This document shows, piece after piece, positions 22,957 to 32,635 of a stretch of DNA of 64,000 nt. The DNA is from Setomelanomma holmii. Taxonomy: Eukaryota; Ascomycota; Dothideomycetes; Pleosporales; Phaeosphaeriaceae. The notes beneath the pieces were generated by a model. The model did no database searches and was not told where the DNA came from. It worked only from the letters and a program-made list of their open reading frames with translations. Position 1 is the first letter of the stretch. The number at the start of each line of letters is the position of its first letter. The stretch covers positions 355,635 to 419,634 of the forward strand of contig ML978156.1 in assembly GCA_010015745.1 (NCBI GenBank), given 5' to 3'. Made by a program: the position numbers and the translations under genes.

Positions 22957-24096
22957 CTATCCCAGATTTCTCCAGAACTCCGCAACATCTCTGCCAATAT
23001 CTCTCTGCACCGTCGCTTTCTCCCACACGTCCGGCAAATCTTTTAACATCTCTGTATACTCATATATCGCACGACCTTTATCCGGATGACCAGGAAAATG
23101 TACAAGATAATCACCTCTCCTCACCCACTCATCATTCATGTCCATTGTCTCCTCTCTAGTCGCGAACATCTTCGCACCACCATGATCATACGCATTAAAC
23201 CAACTCTGTGGCACAAACTGCGTCTGATGCTTGAATTGCTCAGTACGGATCACATGTTCCATCGCACTCTGCTCCGTGAACGGCAGGTCGACCTCGGGTC
23301 TGTAGTGTCGGAAGGCGAGTATGGCTGTGAAGAGGAAAATGGCCCACTCATCCACGCGGAGAAGGAAGACGCCATTGTTGAGGCCATTGGAGTCGTTCGT
23401 CACCAGTAAATTAACTTCCCTTTTGTTGTATCCGTCGTGGTTCCTATCGCCGCGGCCCCACCATGATCCGAAGCGGGAGTTCTCCGGTGGTAGGAAAGAA
23501 GAGATGGGACGACATTGGTCGAGGATTACGGTGTCGCGGTCCACCCACATGATCCACTCCAGGCGCTCCTTCTCTGGTCTCATCGTCTCGCGCATCAGCA
23601 GCTCCAAGATGAACGCTGGCTTGTTCCAAAGATCGTCAACAATTGCATCGCACATCACCCCGACTTCCGTGCCGTGGATTAAGCTGTGGAGCAGGTGGCT
23701 CTGGAAAGCTTTCTGATAGTGTTTAGATGGAGAGCCAAAGTGCGCTGTGACAGTCGCTATGCGAGCCTTTCCGGTTGTGAATGGCGAATACTTGCGACAT
23801 GTCGCGTGTCTCCTGACAGCTTCTTCGGTCATCTCCGGCGTTGTCGGTGGCAGACATGGCGAGTTGCCTGAGGCAACGAACTGTGGTGTCGGACGTATGA
23901 TGGGTCGTGCGTAAGGAACGGAGAGCTCTTTGAGTGTATCGTGGTATAAGAGAAGTATTGGGAAGGTGATCAAGATGATACATATTGTCGTGAACACCTT
24001 GGGTGTCAGCATTTTAGGGCACATGGCCCTCAATCGAGACAACACATGAACCATTGAGGTAGCGGCTCGTGTGAGAAGTGGTCTATCTTCGCCCAT
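22957..24096 (-). CDS. GT34 galactosyl/mannosyltransferase (GMA12/MNN10 family)
   Basis: A single exon of 379 residues from ATG 24096. It has type II membrane topology: a short cytosolic tail, one membrane anchor at about residues 30-50 (VFTTICIILITFPILLLY), then a luminal catalytic domain. The nucleotide-sugar metal site is WIMWVDRDTVI (the D-x-D of GT34). Downstream landmarks are NLLVTNDSNGLNNGVFLLR, FTEQSAMEHVI, VPQSWFNAYD and GDYLVHFPGHPDKG, all in family order. GT34 enzymes act in the Golgi, adding alpha-galactose or extending the mannan backbone. The donor sugar cannot be decided from sequence. The gene is intronless, unlike most neighbours. Confidence 0.92.
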   Translation of the reverse strand: MGEDRPLLTRAATSMVHVLSRLRAMCPKMLTPKVFTTICIILITFPILLLYHDTLKELSVPYARPIIRPTPQFVASGNSPCLPPTTPEMTEEAVRRHATCRKYSPFTTGKARIATVTAHFGSPSKHYQKAFQSHLLHSLIHGTEVGVMCDAIVDDLWNKPAFILELLMRETMRPEKERLEWIMWVDRDTVILDQCRPISSFLPPENSRFGSWWGRGDRNHDGYNKREVNLLVTNDSNGLNNGVFLLRVDEWAIFLFTAILAFRHYRPEVDLPFTEQSAMEHVIRTEQFKHQTQFVPQSWFNAYDHGGAKMFATREETMDMNDEWVRRGDYLVHFPGHPDKGRAIYEYTEMLKDLPDVWEKATVQRDIGRDVAEFWRNLG

Positions 24097-25675
24097 GACT
24101 GCGTTCGCAGCCGTTATATGGAGTAGACTTAGTGGTGGTTGGACCACACCGTAAGCAAACGCGCCGTAGCGTCCTTGGAAGTAGACAGAGTGGGTTTTGG
24201 GGGTCCTCTACACGCAGCAAACGGAAAGAGATGACGAACGCACTTACTAGTAGCCCTGAGTCTGCTTGGCAAGTAGAGGGCGGCACCATATGCGCTCGAT
24301 AGGAAGACGTCACCTTCGGGGCACTGCTATCCAGCTTGCATGGTATAGTACGCCACGGGCTGAACAATACGAAGGCATACAGGGCCAAGAAATTGGGTAA
24401 TACTGGTGGTAGTTACTCTCAGTCGCTGTTCAAAACTTCTTCCGAAATGTCTTGCGATGCGTGGCTTTTTCTTGTAGTCATCAGTCGGGGCTGCTCGAAA
24501 ACTTGTGCCATTCTTGACGAATGTCAGAGCTCAGAGGAAGTTCCATGTTATGTCAATGACCTAGAGATATGACCAAGATAGGTCCAGTGGTGAGGCGCAG
24601 ATGGCGAGGCGTTATGTCGGAGGTTCTCAGCGGACTTCGTGATCGTATGCGCTCCGGACTCGACCACAGCGGGAACCACCCAAAATAACCTCAACAGCAA
24701 GCCTGAATACCTAGAAGCGAGATTGTGACAGAGAAGTCGGCATTAAAGACTTGCAACTGAAGGAGGGTATCAGAGCATGGATTCGGAGAGAAGTACCATT
24801 TCGCTGCCCGAGGAGTTGTCTTGGGTGCGGTAGTGCCGCAATGGCAATCTTGGAAAGCGTCATCCAAGCTTGTCAACGCAAAAGGACCACACATACAATT
24901 TCTAACCAAGCATCATCTCATCAGAGCAGTGGAACCCATCACAGTGCCACCAGGTCGTGCGATGAATCGTGTGCGGCGCTTACCAAACGCGGTCATGAGA
25001 ACACACAGCTTACAGATTCCTGTAAAACATCAGATACTTTTGACTCTTAATTTTGTCTTTTACAAAACACTTTGAAGACAACCAGGCCTACACATGAGAG
25101 GAAAGTACTGCTGAAACTTCAGAGACTTTGGGACTGGAATGCACCACCTGGTAGTGCCTGCTCAAGACAGGCGACCTCGCAGGATGCTCCCGAGGTCGCT
25201 TGTCGCCGCAGCGGCAGCACCAGGCCTCGCAACAAGCCGTGCCCTACGCGGCCGAGTACTTGCTCATATTCCTCGCTCGTAGAGTCCTGTATAGCTTCAT
25301 GGACTTTTGTCAGCAACGACGAAAAGGTCCAAAATCTTCTGAAGATACCTAGGCTTCGGTGACTGCGCAAAACCAATCTTGAAAGTCTACAAAGATCAAG
25401 CTAAGCGGACTTGAATCATTGCGACACCTAGACAGAAGACGACCCCATTCCACACCTTCTCGCACATTTCTGATCACTTTCGAAAGGCCACTAAGGACAT
25501 TCAAGCTCCAGTCTACAGGACGAACCTCGGCTCAAAAAACGTGGGAAGACGGTTCCACTGCCACGCGAGCGCACGTGCCCACATCATTCATCTATCGCAC
25601 AAACGCATTTCTGCAACCACAACCACGACACCAGCCATGAAGCAGCAAAAAGACAACACCCAAGACATCTATCTC
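24097..25675. other. Intergenic, no gene recognised
   Basis: About 1.6 kb between the glycosyltransferase promoter and the tRNA. A minus-strand frame around 25376-25119 and some plus-strand frames are open but have no ATG start or domain. No repeat or RNA gene other than the adjacent tRNA was seen. Confidence 0.45.
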
Positions 25676-25763
25676 TCTCGAACGGGGAATCGAACCCCGG
25701 CCTCCGGCGCTGTTGATCGTGGTGATTGACAAGCCGAAATACTGACCACTATACTATTCGAGA
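25676..25763 (-). tRNA. tRNA-Asp (GTC) with a 17-nt intron
   Basis: On the minus strand the 88-nt segment folds as a tRNA. The acceptor halves TCTCGAA and TTCGAGA pair fully. The D arm is GTAT..GTAT, and the T arm CGGGG-TTCGATT-CCCCG is perfect. The anticodon stem is TCGGC/GCCGG with loop TTGTCAC once a 17-nt intron (25710-25726) after position 37 is removed. The anticodon GTC (25728-25730) reads Asp codons. A CCA end is not encoded, as expected in eukaryotes. The canonical intron position, one base 3' of the anticodon, supports a functional gene. Confidence 0.9.
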
Positions 25764-26108
25764 TTTTGCTGAATTGTGATTCGTGATTTGATGGCGAATT
25801 TGATAATTAGATAAAATATAATCACAAAGCAAAAAGCCTTCTGCCAGGCTATGAAAGTAGAGTTCTGTAGATTCCTCGTGTTCAGTAGGTGGCTTCGCTG
25901 CTCACAGAAGTACGGTACACGTTCCCCCGCCGTGGCTCGACTCAGACCAGGAAAACTTTCTTAAGCGATTGCAGGGTATACGCTACACAAACAACATACA
26001 CAAACTAATAACAATCCCGACCTTTCTCCATTTGTACATTTCCAAACAAGCTTGATTCGACTCCACTTGGTGCCGAAGAATGCCGCATCGCGACCCTGCC
26101 GACCCGCC
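25764..26108. other. Intergenic, AT-richer spacer
   Basis: 345 bases between the tRNA 5' end and the stop codon of the permease. It is AT-rich just upstream of the tRNA (about 25770-25830). No gene is seen. Confidence 0.5.
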
Positions 26109-28008
26109 TCAATCCTTAGCCAACTTATCAGGCACCTGTGCATCGGCCGACGAATCGTCGCGGTCCTTGGTATCGCCCTGGCCCTCTAGCGTCTCGCCTT
26201 GGCCAAGCATCATGTGTTCGATATTGACCTTGGGGCCCTTGAACCATTTGTGTGCCGAGACGAACCACCAGATTGTTACGAGAACCATGGGGCCGCCGTA
26301 GACGAGGCATGTCCAGTTCATGTCGGCGGGTCTGTGATGCAGTCAGTATCTGGGCTTTGGTGGGCTATTATGGGCTATGGTGGGCTATAGTGGGGATGAT
26401 GGGTACGTACGTCAAGTCTGCGCCTACAACGCTGGGAAGACACAGGATGGGTACCATGAGTGCGACAAAGGCTGATGCAATGACGCCGATGGGGATGGAG
26501 AGCTTTCCGAGATTCCAGGGGCCAGGGCGGAAGCGGGTTCCGACGAAGAAGACGCGGATGAAGATGGGGATTGTGAAGGCACTAGTACATCGTCAGCATA
26601 TAGGACAGATAGGTCACGGGGCGGAAGTACTTACACAAACGCCGCAATAGCACCAATCGAGAAGAGCGCGCCAATCGCCAATTCTCCGCCAAAGATGAGC
26701 AACAACAACAGAATGCCAATAACGCAGTTGAACCACACAGCATTCGCTGGCGTCTGCGTGTGCTTGTTCACTCTCTTCCAGTACTTGCTCAGCGGGAAGC
26801 AGTCATCGCGTGCATACGCAAAAGTGACTCTAGACGCTGCAATCATGCAGCCCTGACCCATCGAGAAGCCCGCGATGATCGTGAGTGCGAGGATAGCCAG
26901 AGTCATCTTCTGCGTCATGCACTGCATGAGATACGCAGCAAAGGGCTGACCAAGATCCGAGTTCAGGACTTGATCGATATCCACGACTGTATACGCAACG
27001 ACGAGCTGCAGGAACCAGCCGAAAATGCCACCGGTGGCGGAGGTCAGGACGATGGCGCGTGGGGATGCAAGGTTCGCATTTGAGCATTCTTCTGCAAGAT
27101 GGAAGGGAGAATCGTAGCCGCTCATGGTCCAGATCACCCCAATGAAGCTCATGAGCACGCCTATGCCAGGCGGGAACGCTGTGCCTTCGTATATCGTGCC
27201 CCATACTTCGCTGGACGGCGCAAACCGTGGGAGACCTCGATCTGCGCGGTCGGTGCCGGCTGGAATCAAGATGATAACGACGATGAGCGCGAGGAAGTTA
27301 AAGGTCGAGCCAGCGGAGTTGAACTGGGCAAGCCACTTCGTAGGCATGGAACTCAAGGCTGCGTGGATGATCATGATGAAGACGGTCAGGAGGAAGACTT
27401 GCCAGTCTTCTGGAACGTAGGCTGGGTTGTTGATCGAGGCTGCTGCTAGTATCATGGCTGAGATGCCATAGTTGACTATGATCTCGCGTCAGTCCCTCTT
27501 TCCAGAGATGATGATACGTGGACGGGGTCAAGTTCTTACCAGACGGTGCTGCCGTGACCTGAGCGCACCAATTGCTCCAACCCGTGATCCACGCAGCAAA
27601 TGGTCCCCAGCCCGGAGGTGCCAGGACAGCAGCTGCATAGTACAGTCCACCACTTGTCGGCATAGAAGAGCACAGCTCAGCCATGCTCATAGCGACACAT
27701 TGTATGCCAATCATGGCGACCACCCAGCCCCAGGTCATACCCGCTGTACCAGCATAGCCCATGCCATAGTACAACGTACTCGCAAAGCTCGGTAACAGTC
27801 CTAGAACGGCAAAGCTCACACAAAACGTCGTGAATAATGAGAACTCTCTCTTAAACTCGCTCTTGTAACCAAGCGCAGCTAGTACCTCCTCATCTGGATT
27901 GAATTCATGACTGGGATCGTACGGGACATCGCCGTCCGGCAGCACCGATGTGACTGGTTCCTCAGCGATGGACCGATGCCGATGCGTCGACGTTCGTTCA
28001 GCAGTCAT
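26109..28008 (-). CDS. APC-superfamily amino-acid/GABA/choline-type permease
   Basis: Exons 28008-27540, 27475-26635, 26581-26411 and 26331-26109 give 567 residues; introns are 64, 53 and 79 nt. The protein has a hydrophilic N-terminus, then about 12 membrane helices. Family landmarks include EFSLFTTFCVSFAVLGLLPS, GMTWGWVVAMIGIQ, SMAELCSSMPTSGGLYYAAA, SGYDSPFHLAEECSNAN, GCMIAASRVTFAYARDDCFP and TPANAVWFNC, matching the fungal amino-acid/choline/GABA transporter group (Uga4/Hnm1-like). It imports small amines or amino acids by proton symport at the plasma membrane; the substrate is undetermined. The ATG at 28008 is the first in frame. The third intron carries a short tandem repeat (see separate entry). 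Confidence 0.92.
26352..26391. repeat. 10-bp tandem repeat inside permease intron 3
   Basis: Four consecutive 10-bp units of the form TGGGCTwTrG are visible on the plus strand (units start at 26352, 26362, 26372 and 26382), followed by a diverged fifth. The array lies wholly inside the 79-nt intron 26332-26410 and accounts for this intron being longer than its neighbours. Confidence 0.75.
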
Positions 28009-28935
28009 ATTCGTAACGCGAGTCGGCAGACCAATAACCGGCGTCTGGAGGAGGTTAGGACGGTAGAAGCAGGGCCGCAGTATTTTGCATGGAAGATATT
28101 CAGGGACTGCTGTCAAGTCGTGGTGTTGACCGTCCTTCGCACAACAGTACGCAAAGCGCAGCGAATCGAGTCGTCTATATACAAAGCCAACCTTACGTGC
28201 ATGGGGAGCAGGGTCCGCCTAGCAGGGCCATGTTTATCAGAGCGGGGGACACGCGAAGGTATCCCAGCAGCGCGGCGATAGGCTTGTGGGCAGCGAATGA
28301 CGAAAGGCGTTGGTGCTATCTGTTTATCAGTTGGGTGGCATAAATGGTTCGCCTAGGGTGTTTAGTGGGTGGAGAGATCGCGGGCCGGGGTAGTGCTGCA
28401 GGCGATTGATCGAGGGGAACGAACGCAACCAGCCGTAGCGAAGGGTCAAGTCAACGGGCAATGTGCACGCGTTAAACGCCACGACACAGCGTCAACATGG
28501 AAACAGGTCACGGCTATCGTATTACAACTTCGATGCATGACCACCTTGCAGATGGCGATGGACATTGTTCGAGGATGCAATTGCGCTTTTGGGACTGGAA
28601 CGGAAATGTTCCGACATGTCTGATAGCTGGGATTTACATCCCAGAGCGATCTTCTCCTGTCGGCTGGACATGCTTCAAAGGGCAAGCGGCACAGTCGCAC
28701 AACGGGCGCGGCCGTGCCCGCCAGGAATGTCTTGCCGCTGCCCAAGTGCATGATACCTTAACAGTCTGTAACGGGGATAAGCTGGAGAGTCGTGACAGTG
28801 CAGGTTAGCTAAGATGATGGGGGCGAGATATCGCCAGTACTGTCTGGCTGACTGCAGCAAACTGCCATCGCTGATGCAACTGTAAGAAATGATGAACTTG
28901 TGCAGAGCCGCAACGATCGACCGTGTACTCAAGGT
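28009..28935. other. Intergenic, no gene recognised
   Basis: About 930 bases: the promoter region of the permease and the 3' flank of palC. Only unconvincing short frames are present. Confidence 0.5.
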
Positions 28936-30403
28936 TCAATAGTAACTTGTACCTGCAGCGTAGTCGGACTTAGTACCAGGGAAAGCTCCCACGGGAGGAA
29001 TCCTGTCACCCTCATCTGCGATGTCGTCCTCATCACCCTTGAAGGCCTCACTTGGATCTGGCGGTGCTCTCATCCTCACAAGAGCATCCTCGTCAAGTGC
29101 AGGAACAACGAACATCTTCGTTGTGTGATACTCTCGGCCAGAGGGCATGCTTGCGAGCAACGGCTCCGAAGGTGGGACCAATTGCACACCAACCTGAACG
29201 CGTAAGCAAAACACGCACCGTACTATTATCATTCCGACATACCGTGTCATTCATCTTCTCCCATTTCTTCAGCAGCATGTCGATGATTCTGCCTTCCTCG
29301 AACTTGCCCGCATCGGTTCCCCAGTCGACGCCTTTCTCGATCTTGCGATCTTCGCGCTTTTCTTGCCACTCCTTTTTGAGCTTGGAAAAGCCAGACGACT
29401 TCTTATCTTCATCAGCAGTCAACGAGGCGAATCCAAGCTCCTTCTTTGCGCCTCGAAGCCACGCGATGCCCTCGCCAGTCTTCCCACTCGTCTCTGCGTC
29501 GCATGCCAGAAATCGACATGCTTTGCCCTTTGCGGTCCGTCGCAGGTCATCGACATATTTCAGGAGATCGTCGTTGACCTTTGAAGAGCGGCCGAGCATG
29601 GATTGAGCTTTTGCAGCATGCTCAGACGAAGCCAGGCATAGCCGGGCGAAGAGGTGTGCGCGGACCTTGGGTATCTCGACCCCCTTGAACATCCAGTCCT
29701 TGTTCTTCTTGTTCCTGTCCTCCAGCACGACGATCGGGTACGGGTCATCTTTCAACACGGTGATGAGTGTGGCTTCGGCCATGGTAAGTGCAGCCAGTGC
29801 ACCCATAACGGAAGCCGAGATGTCAACCGCGGCAGGTTGAGAGTTCCACTGTCCCGCTCGATTGACCAAGTATGTGTGTATGGAGTTTGCGTCGAGAAAC
29901 GACTTCATCGCGGCGCCAATCGCTGTTGCGCGTTGTTCGGGTGACGGTAGGGTCGCATTGTAGAGAGTGTGTAGCTGTGCTCGTGCCTGTAGGCTGTAGA
30001 CGTATGCGAGTGTCGACAAAGTATAGCACAGCTCGCTTTCAAGACTCTTCAGCTTCACCCTTGCTGGTTCTCGACCTGGTATCAAGGACCCAAGTGTTGA
30101 ACGCCATTCTACCTCCAGCTCTTTGACCAGAACAAGGTCGATCTCTTCGCCCGCACAGCTTATGCCACTCAAGCCAGCATCGAGAGCGAACAGGTATGGA
30201 ATACAGTCGTTCAGCGCGGATTGTACGGTCGAGAGGTTCGAGCCTTGGGACGAAGGTGGAATGCGCTTGTGTCGCTTTAGCACGTCGCGTACGACACCTC
30301 GTGCGGTCGTTGCGCAATTCGGTAGCGATGGATGTGTGCTGCTGGTAAAGTAGTCGGTGAAGGAGATACTAGAAGTGGTTGGTAGAACAAAAGGAAAAGG
30401 CAT
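28936..30403 (-). CDS. palC: PalC, BRO1-domain pH-response protein
   Basis: Exons 30403-29243 and 29193-28936 give 472 residues; the 49-nt intron has a GTATGT donor and a TTCAG acceptor. The start MPFPFVLPTTSSISFTDYF, the BRO1 domain across the first ~380 residues (for example ALNDCIPYLFALDAGLSG, WRSTLGSLIPGREPARV, YVYSLQARAQLHTLY, AIGAAMKSFLDANSIHTYL) and the tail VQLVPPSEPLLASMPSGRE are those of PalC. The protein works at the plasma membrane in the Pal/Rim alkaline-pH pathway, linking the PalH/PalF receptor complex to ESCRT-III (Vps32) and so to proteolytic activation of PacC. The C-terminal ~60 residues are acidic and Pro-rich. No other pal gene lies in the window. Confidence 0.93.
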
Positions 30404-30833
30404 GGTGTGTTGTTGTGGAGTGCTGTTGACGCAGGTACGGAGCTATAGCGGGGTTAGAGGTGCTAGGCTTGGCCGCATCATGGCATGACATGTTCAAAGT
30501 CCTTCGCCAACGCAAATCGTGCAGTGTCCCTGAGATATCATGAGCTGCGTCTATATCAGTACTCGATTGAATGATGGTGAGCAGATTGCGGGATTTGGGT
30601 GCAGATGCCGGGCAGGGCAAGGCATGCTATTACTTCGTCGAAATGGCAGGAATATATACAGATGTGCCAATAAGAAAGCTTTGCATCCGATCTCCCGCTG
30701 AGCCCTATCGTAACGCCTGTGAGTGCCGCACTTTCACAGTTGTGTGGTGCTTGTAAGTGGTAACTCGTCTTCTTCTGCCATGTCTTCATGGGAGTCCGCA
30801 CACCTCTCAGGTGGATGTCTTCCGTGTGGTCGT
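30404..30833. other. Intergenic between palC and complex I subunit gene
   Basis: 430 bases containing the palC promoter and the 3' UTR of the upstream minus-strand gene. No further gene is recognised. Confidence 0.5.
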
Positions 30834-31288
30834 TCATTGCTTCTTGAACGGCTCGTCGATGTAGTTCTGTTGCGCGAAAAGGTATCCCTTGACCTTTGCG
30901 TCCTTGAGAAGCTCGAAGTACCGCTCTGTAGAGTGTCTGTTAGCCATTGACCATGCTCAACTATTTCCATTTCCCCGTGCAATTGAGGGTATGTCCTCCT
31001 TCGCAAACCTAAGACCACGAGGAGGGTCTCATCGTCATCAACCACCACACGGAATACCGTACCTCTCAAGTGTCCGCACTTCTCCAAGTGGTTCACACCC
31101 TCCCTCCGATAGCACTTGCCCATCTCCTCCCTCACTAGCCGCGCCATCATGCTCTTGACCCACTGTTCCCTGATAATGGCGTCCTGTGCAGCTTTGAGCG
31201 CCTGATTGTCTTCGTAGTCAACACCCTCGAAGGTCGGCGCGACCTTGGGCTTCTTTGCCAGGAACAGTTCGGACTCGGGCGTCGGCAT
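30834..31288 (-). CDS. NADH:ubiquinone oxidoreductase 12-kDa subunit (NDUFB10-like)
   Basis: Exons 31288-31063 and 30925-30834 give 105 residues. The start MPTPESELFLAKKPKVAPTF, the core DAIIREQWVKSMMARLVREE, and GKCYRREGVNHLEKCGHLR joined across the intron to ERYFELLKDAKVKGYL match the fungal accessory subunit of respiratory complex I. The two conserved cysteines in KCY..EKC are probably disulfide-bonded on the intermembrane-space side. The intron is long for this window (137 nt). Frame logic fixes the junction: only the GTACGG donor at 31062 with the acceptor CTACAG restores GHLRERYFELL. Pro-rich coding-like sequence lies just upstream of the ATG, so a slightly longer N-terminus through an extra exon is possible. 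Confidence 0.88.
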
Positions 31289-31693
31289 TGGAACGGCTGG
31301 TGGCGGCACGCGTGGTCGACCAGGTGGGAGGTTGGATGACTAGGGGAGACAGTGCGCGTGAAGGTCAATTGGTGGTGGGTGGTGCAGGATTGGCGAGTTA
31401 GAAGTGGTGTTGCGGATGGGCTTGCGATTCATTGTGAAGCCGAGCCGCGATACCTAGCTTTAGCTGCACGTGACGTCTGTCCACTCCAGGGCTACCACAC
31501 ATCTTGATCGTCTATATCTCAATCCCGAACATATACATATTGTGATGATTGTGTCTTGACATTTTGCTCTCCTGAAAAATACCTATGAGCCCTTCCAGTT
31601 CTTCTTCCACTTCGCGCTCGTCGTCCACACACCACCACTATCCATTTTCCTCCCCCTCAACCACCACATCCTCACCCACTATCGTCAGATCCT
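31289..31693. other. Intergenic
   Basis: About 400 bases between the complex I subunit start and the 3' end of the small unknown gene. It is C/A-rich near 31380. No gene is recognised. Confidence 0.5.
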
Positions 31694-32164
31694 TTAACTT
31701 ACCACTTCAACATTCGGCCTCCTTGGCCGCGGCGCTACGAAACCTCTACTATGTTTGATTTGCGACCTCGCAGGATCCAACTTAATGTCGTTCGTAGTCT
31801 CCTCCAAAGCTCGAAGACGCTCTTCCCGCTCATGCGCACAATCAGCGCACATGCGCTCAAGCTTGACTGTATGCAGTGGGTGGAAGCGTCCTTCTGCGCA
31901 TGGCTCTACTGAGCTCTTGCCTGCTGCTTGCGTGCCTGCTGTGGTCCTTGACGCACTCCTCAGACCAGGTCTTGAACCTGCATTCAGATCCAGCGAGACA
32001 CCCGTACTTGTAGTCTTCAGCTCTACATCTAGCCTGGCAGGTGTGGTCTCTTCTTCTCGATGCATTCTTGTAGCATTTGAGCAGTACCTAACCGGAATCG
32101 ATGAAGTCGTGGGATGGCCGCAGCCTAAGAATATGTATAATCGATAGTAGCACATGGTGAGCAT
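31694..32164 (-). CDS. Small fungal protein of unknown function
   Basis: A single open frame of 156 residues from ATG 32164, or 153 from the ATG at 32155 (MCYYRLYIFLGCGHP). The first ~30 residues hold Cys/His (CYYRLYIFLGCGH..RYC), and a second Cys pair comes later (ERMCADCAHERE), a pattern of the short zinc-binding-like proteins often annotated as hypothetical in ascomycetes. The rest is charged and probably disordered. A GTAAGT at the very end (VEVVS) could be a donor to a further exon, so the C-terminus is uncertain. There is no signal peptide or membrane helix. Function is not inferred. Confidence 0.6.
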   Translation of the reverse strand: MLTMCYYRLYIFLGCGHPTTSSIPVRYCSNATRMHREEETTPARLDVELKTTSTGVSLDLNAGSRPGLRSASRTTAGTQAAGKSSVEPCAEGRFHPLHTVKLERMCADCAHEREERLRALEETTNDIKLDPARSQIKHSRGFVAPRPRRPNVEVVS

Positions 32165-32635
32165 CGTTGTTATTTAGAGACATTGGTAAAGGTACTACGA
32201 GACTTCGAGGTTCCTTTCTAGGTATTGTGTTCGGGGTGTGTAAATAGAGTCGTATTCTAGTGTTGACGGGAGGACCTTTGTCTACTTCACGCAGACTTTG
32301 TTCGAGGGGCTGGCATTGCTGTACTCTAGACAAAGAGAGTTGGAGTCACGCATGACTTGCTTAGTGCTATAAAGGTGACTCGCTGGGATCGCTCTTGTCA
32401 AGGTCTGACAGCGCAGAAGCAGGTGTGCGCTTAATGCACCGGTTAACTTTTGCTGATACATAGCTGAATATCCTGACGCATGTTCACCTGGCTGCTCGTA
32501 TGCCAATAAAGTGGCGACGGCAGCCAAGATGCTCTCCTTGTCAAGTGTGTTATTACGTTTTATTGCTATACATACATGCCTTATGATAGAAATGTATTTG
32601 AACAAATATGTGCCCTAATGATGCAACATGTGCAT
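32165..32635. other. Intergenic
   Basis: About 470 bases containing the promoter of the small unknown gene and the 3' flank of the MFS transporter. No gene is recognised. Confidence 0.5.

Noticed and set aside
25119..25376. Minus-strand open frame and a short IGFAQSPKPRYLQ-like stretch near 25390-25310
   Set aside because: Protein-like in places, but no ATG start, no convincing splice sites and no known family.
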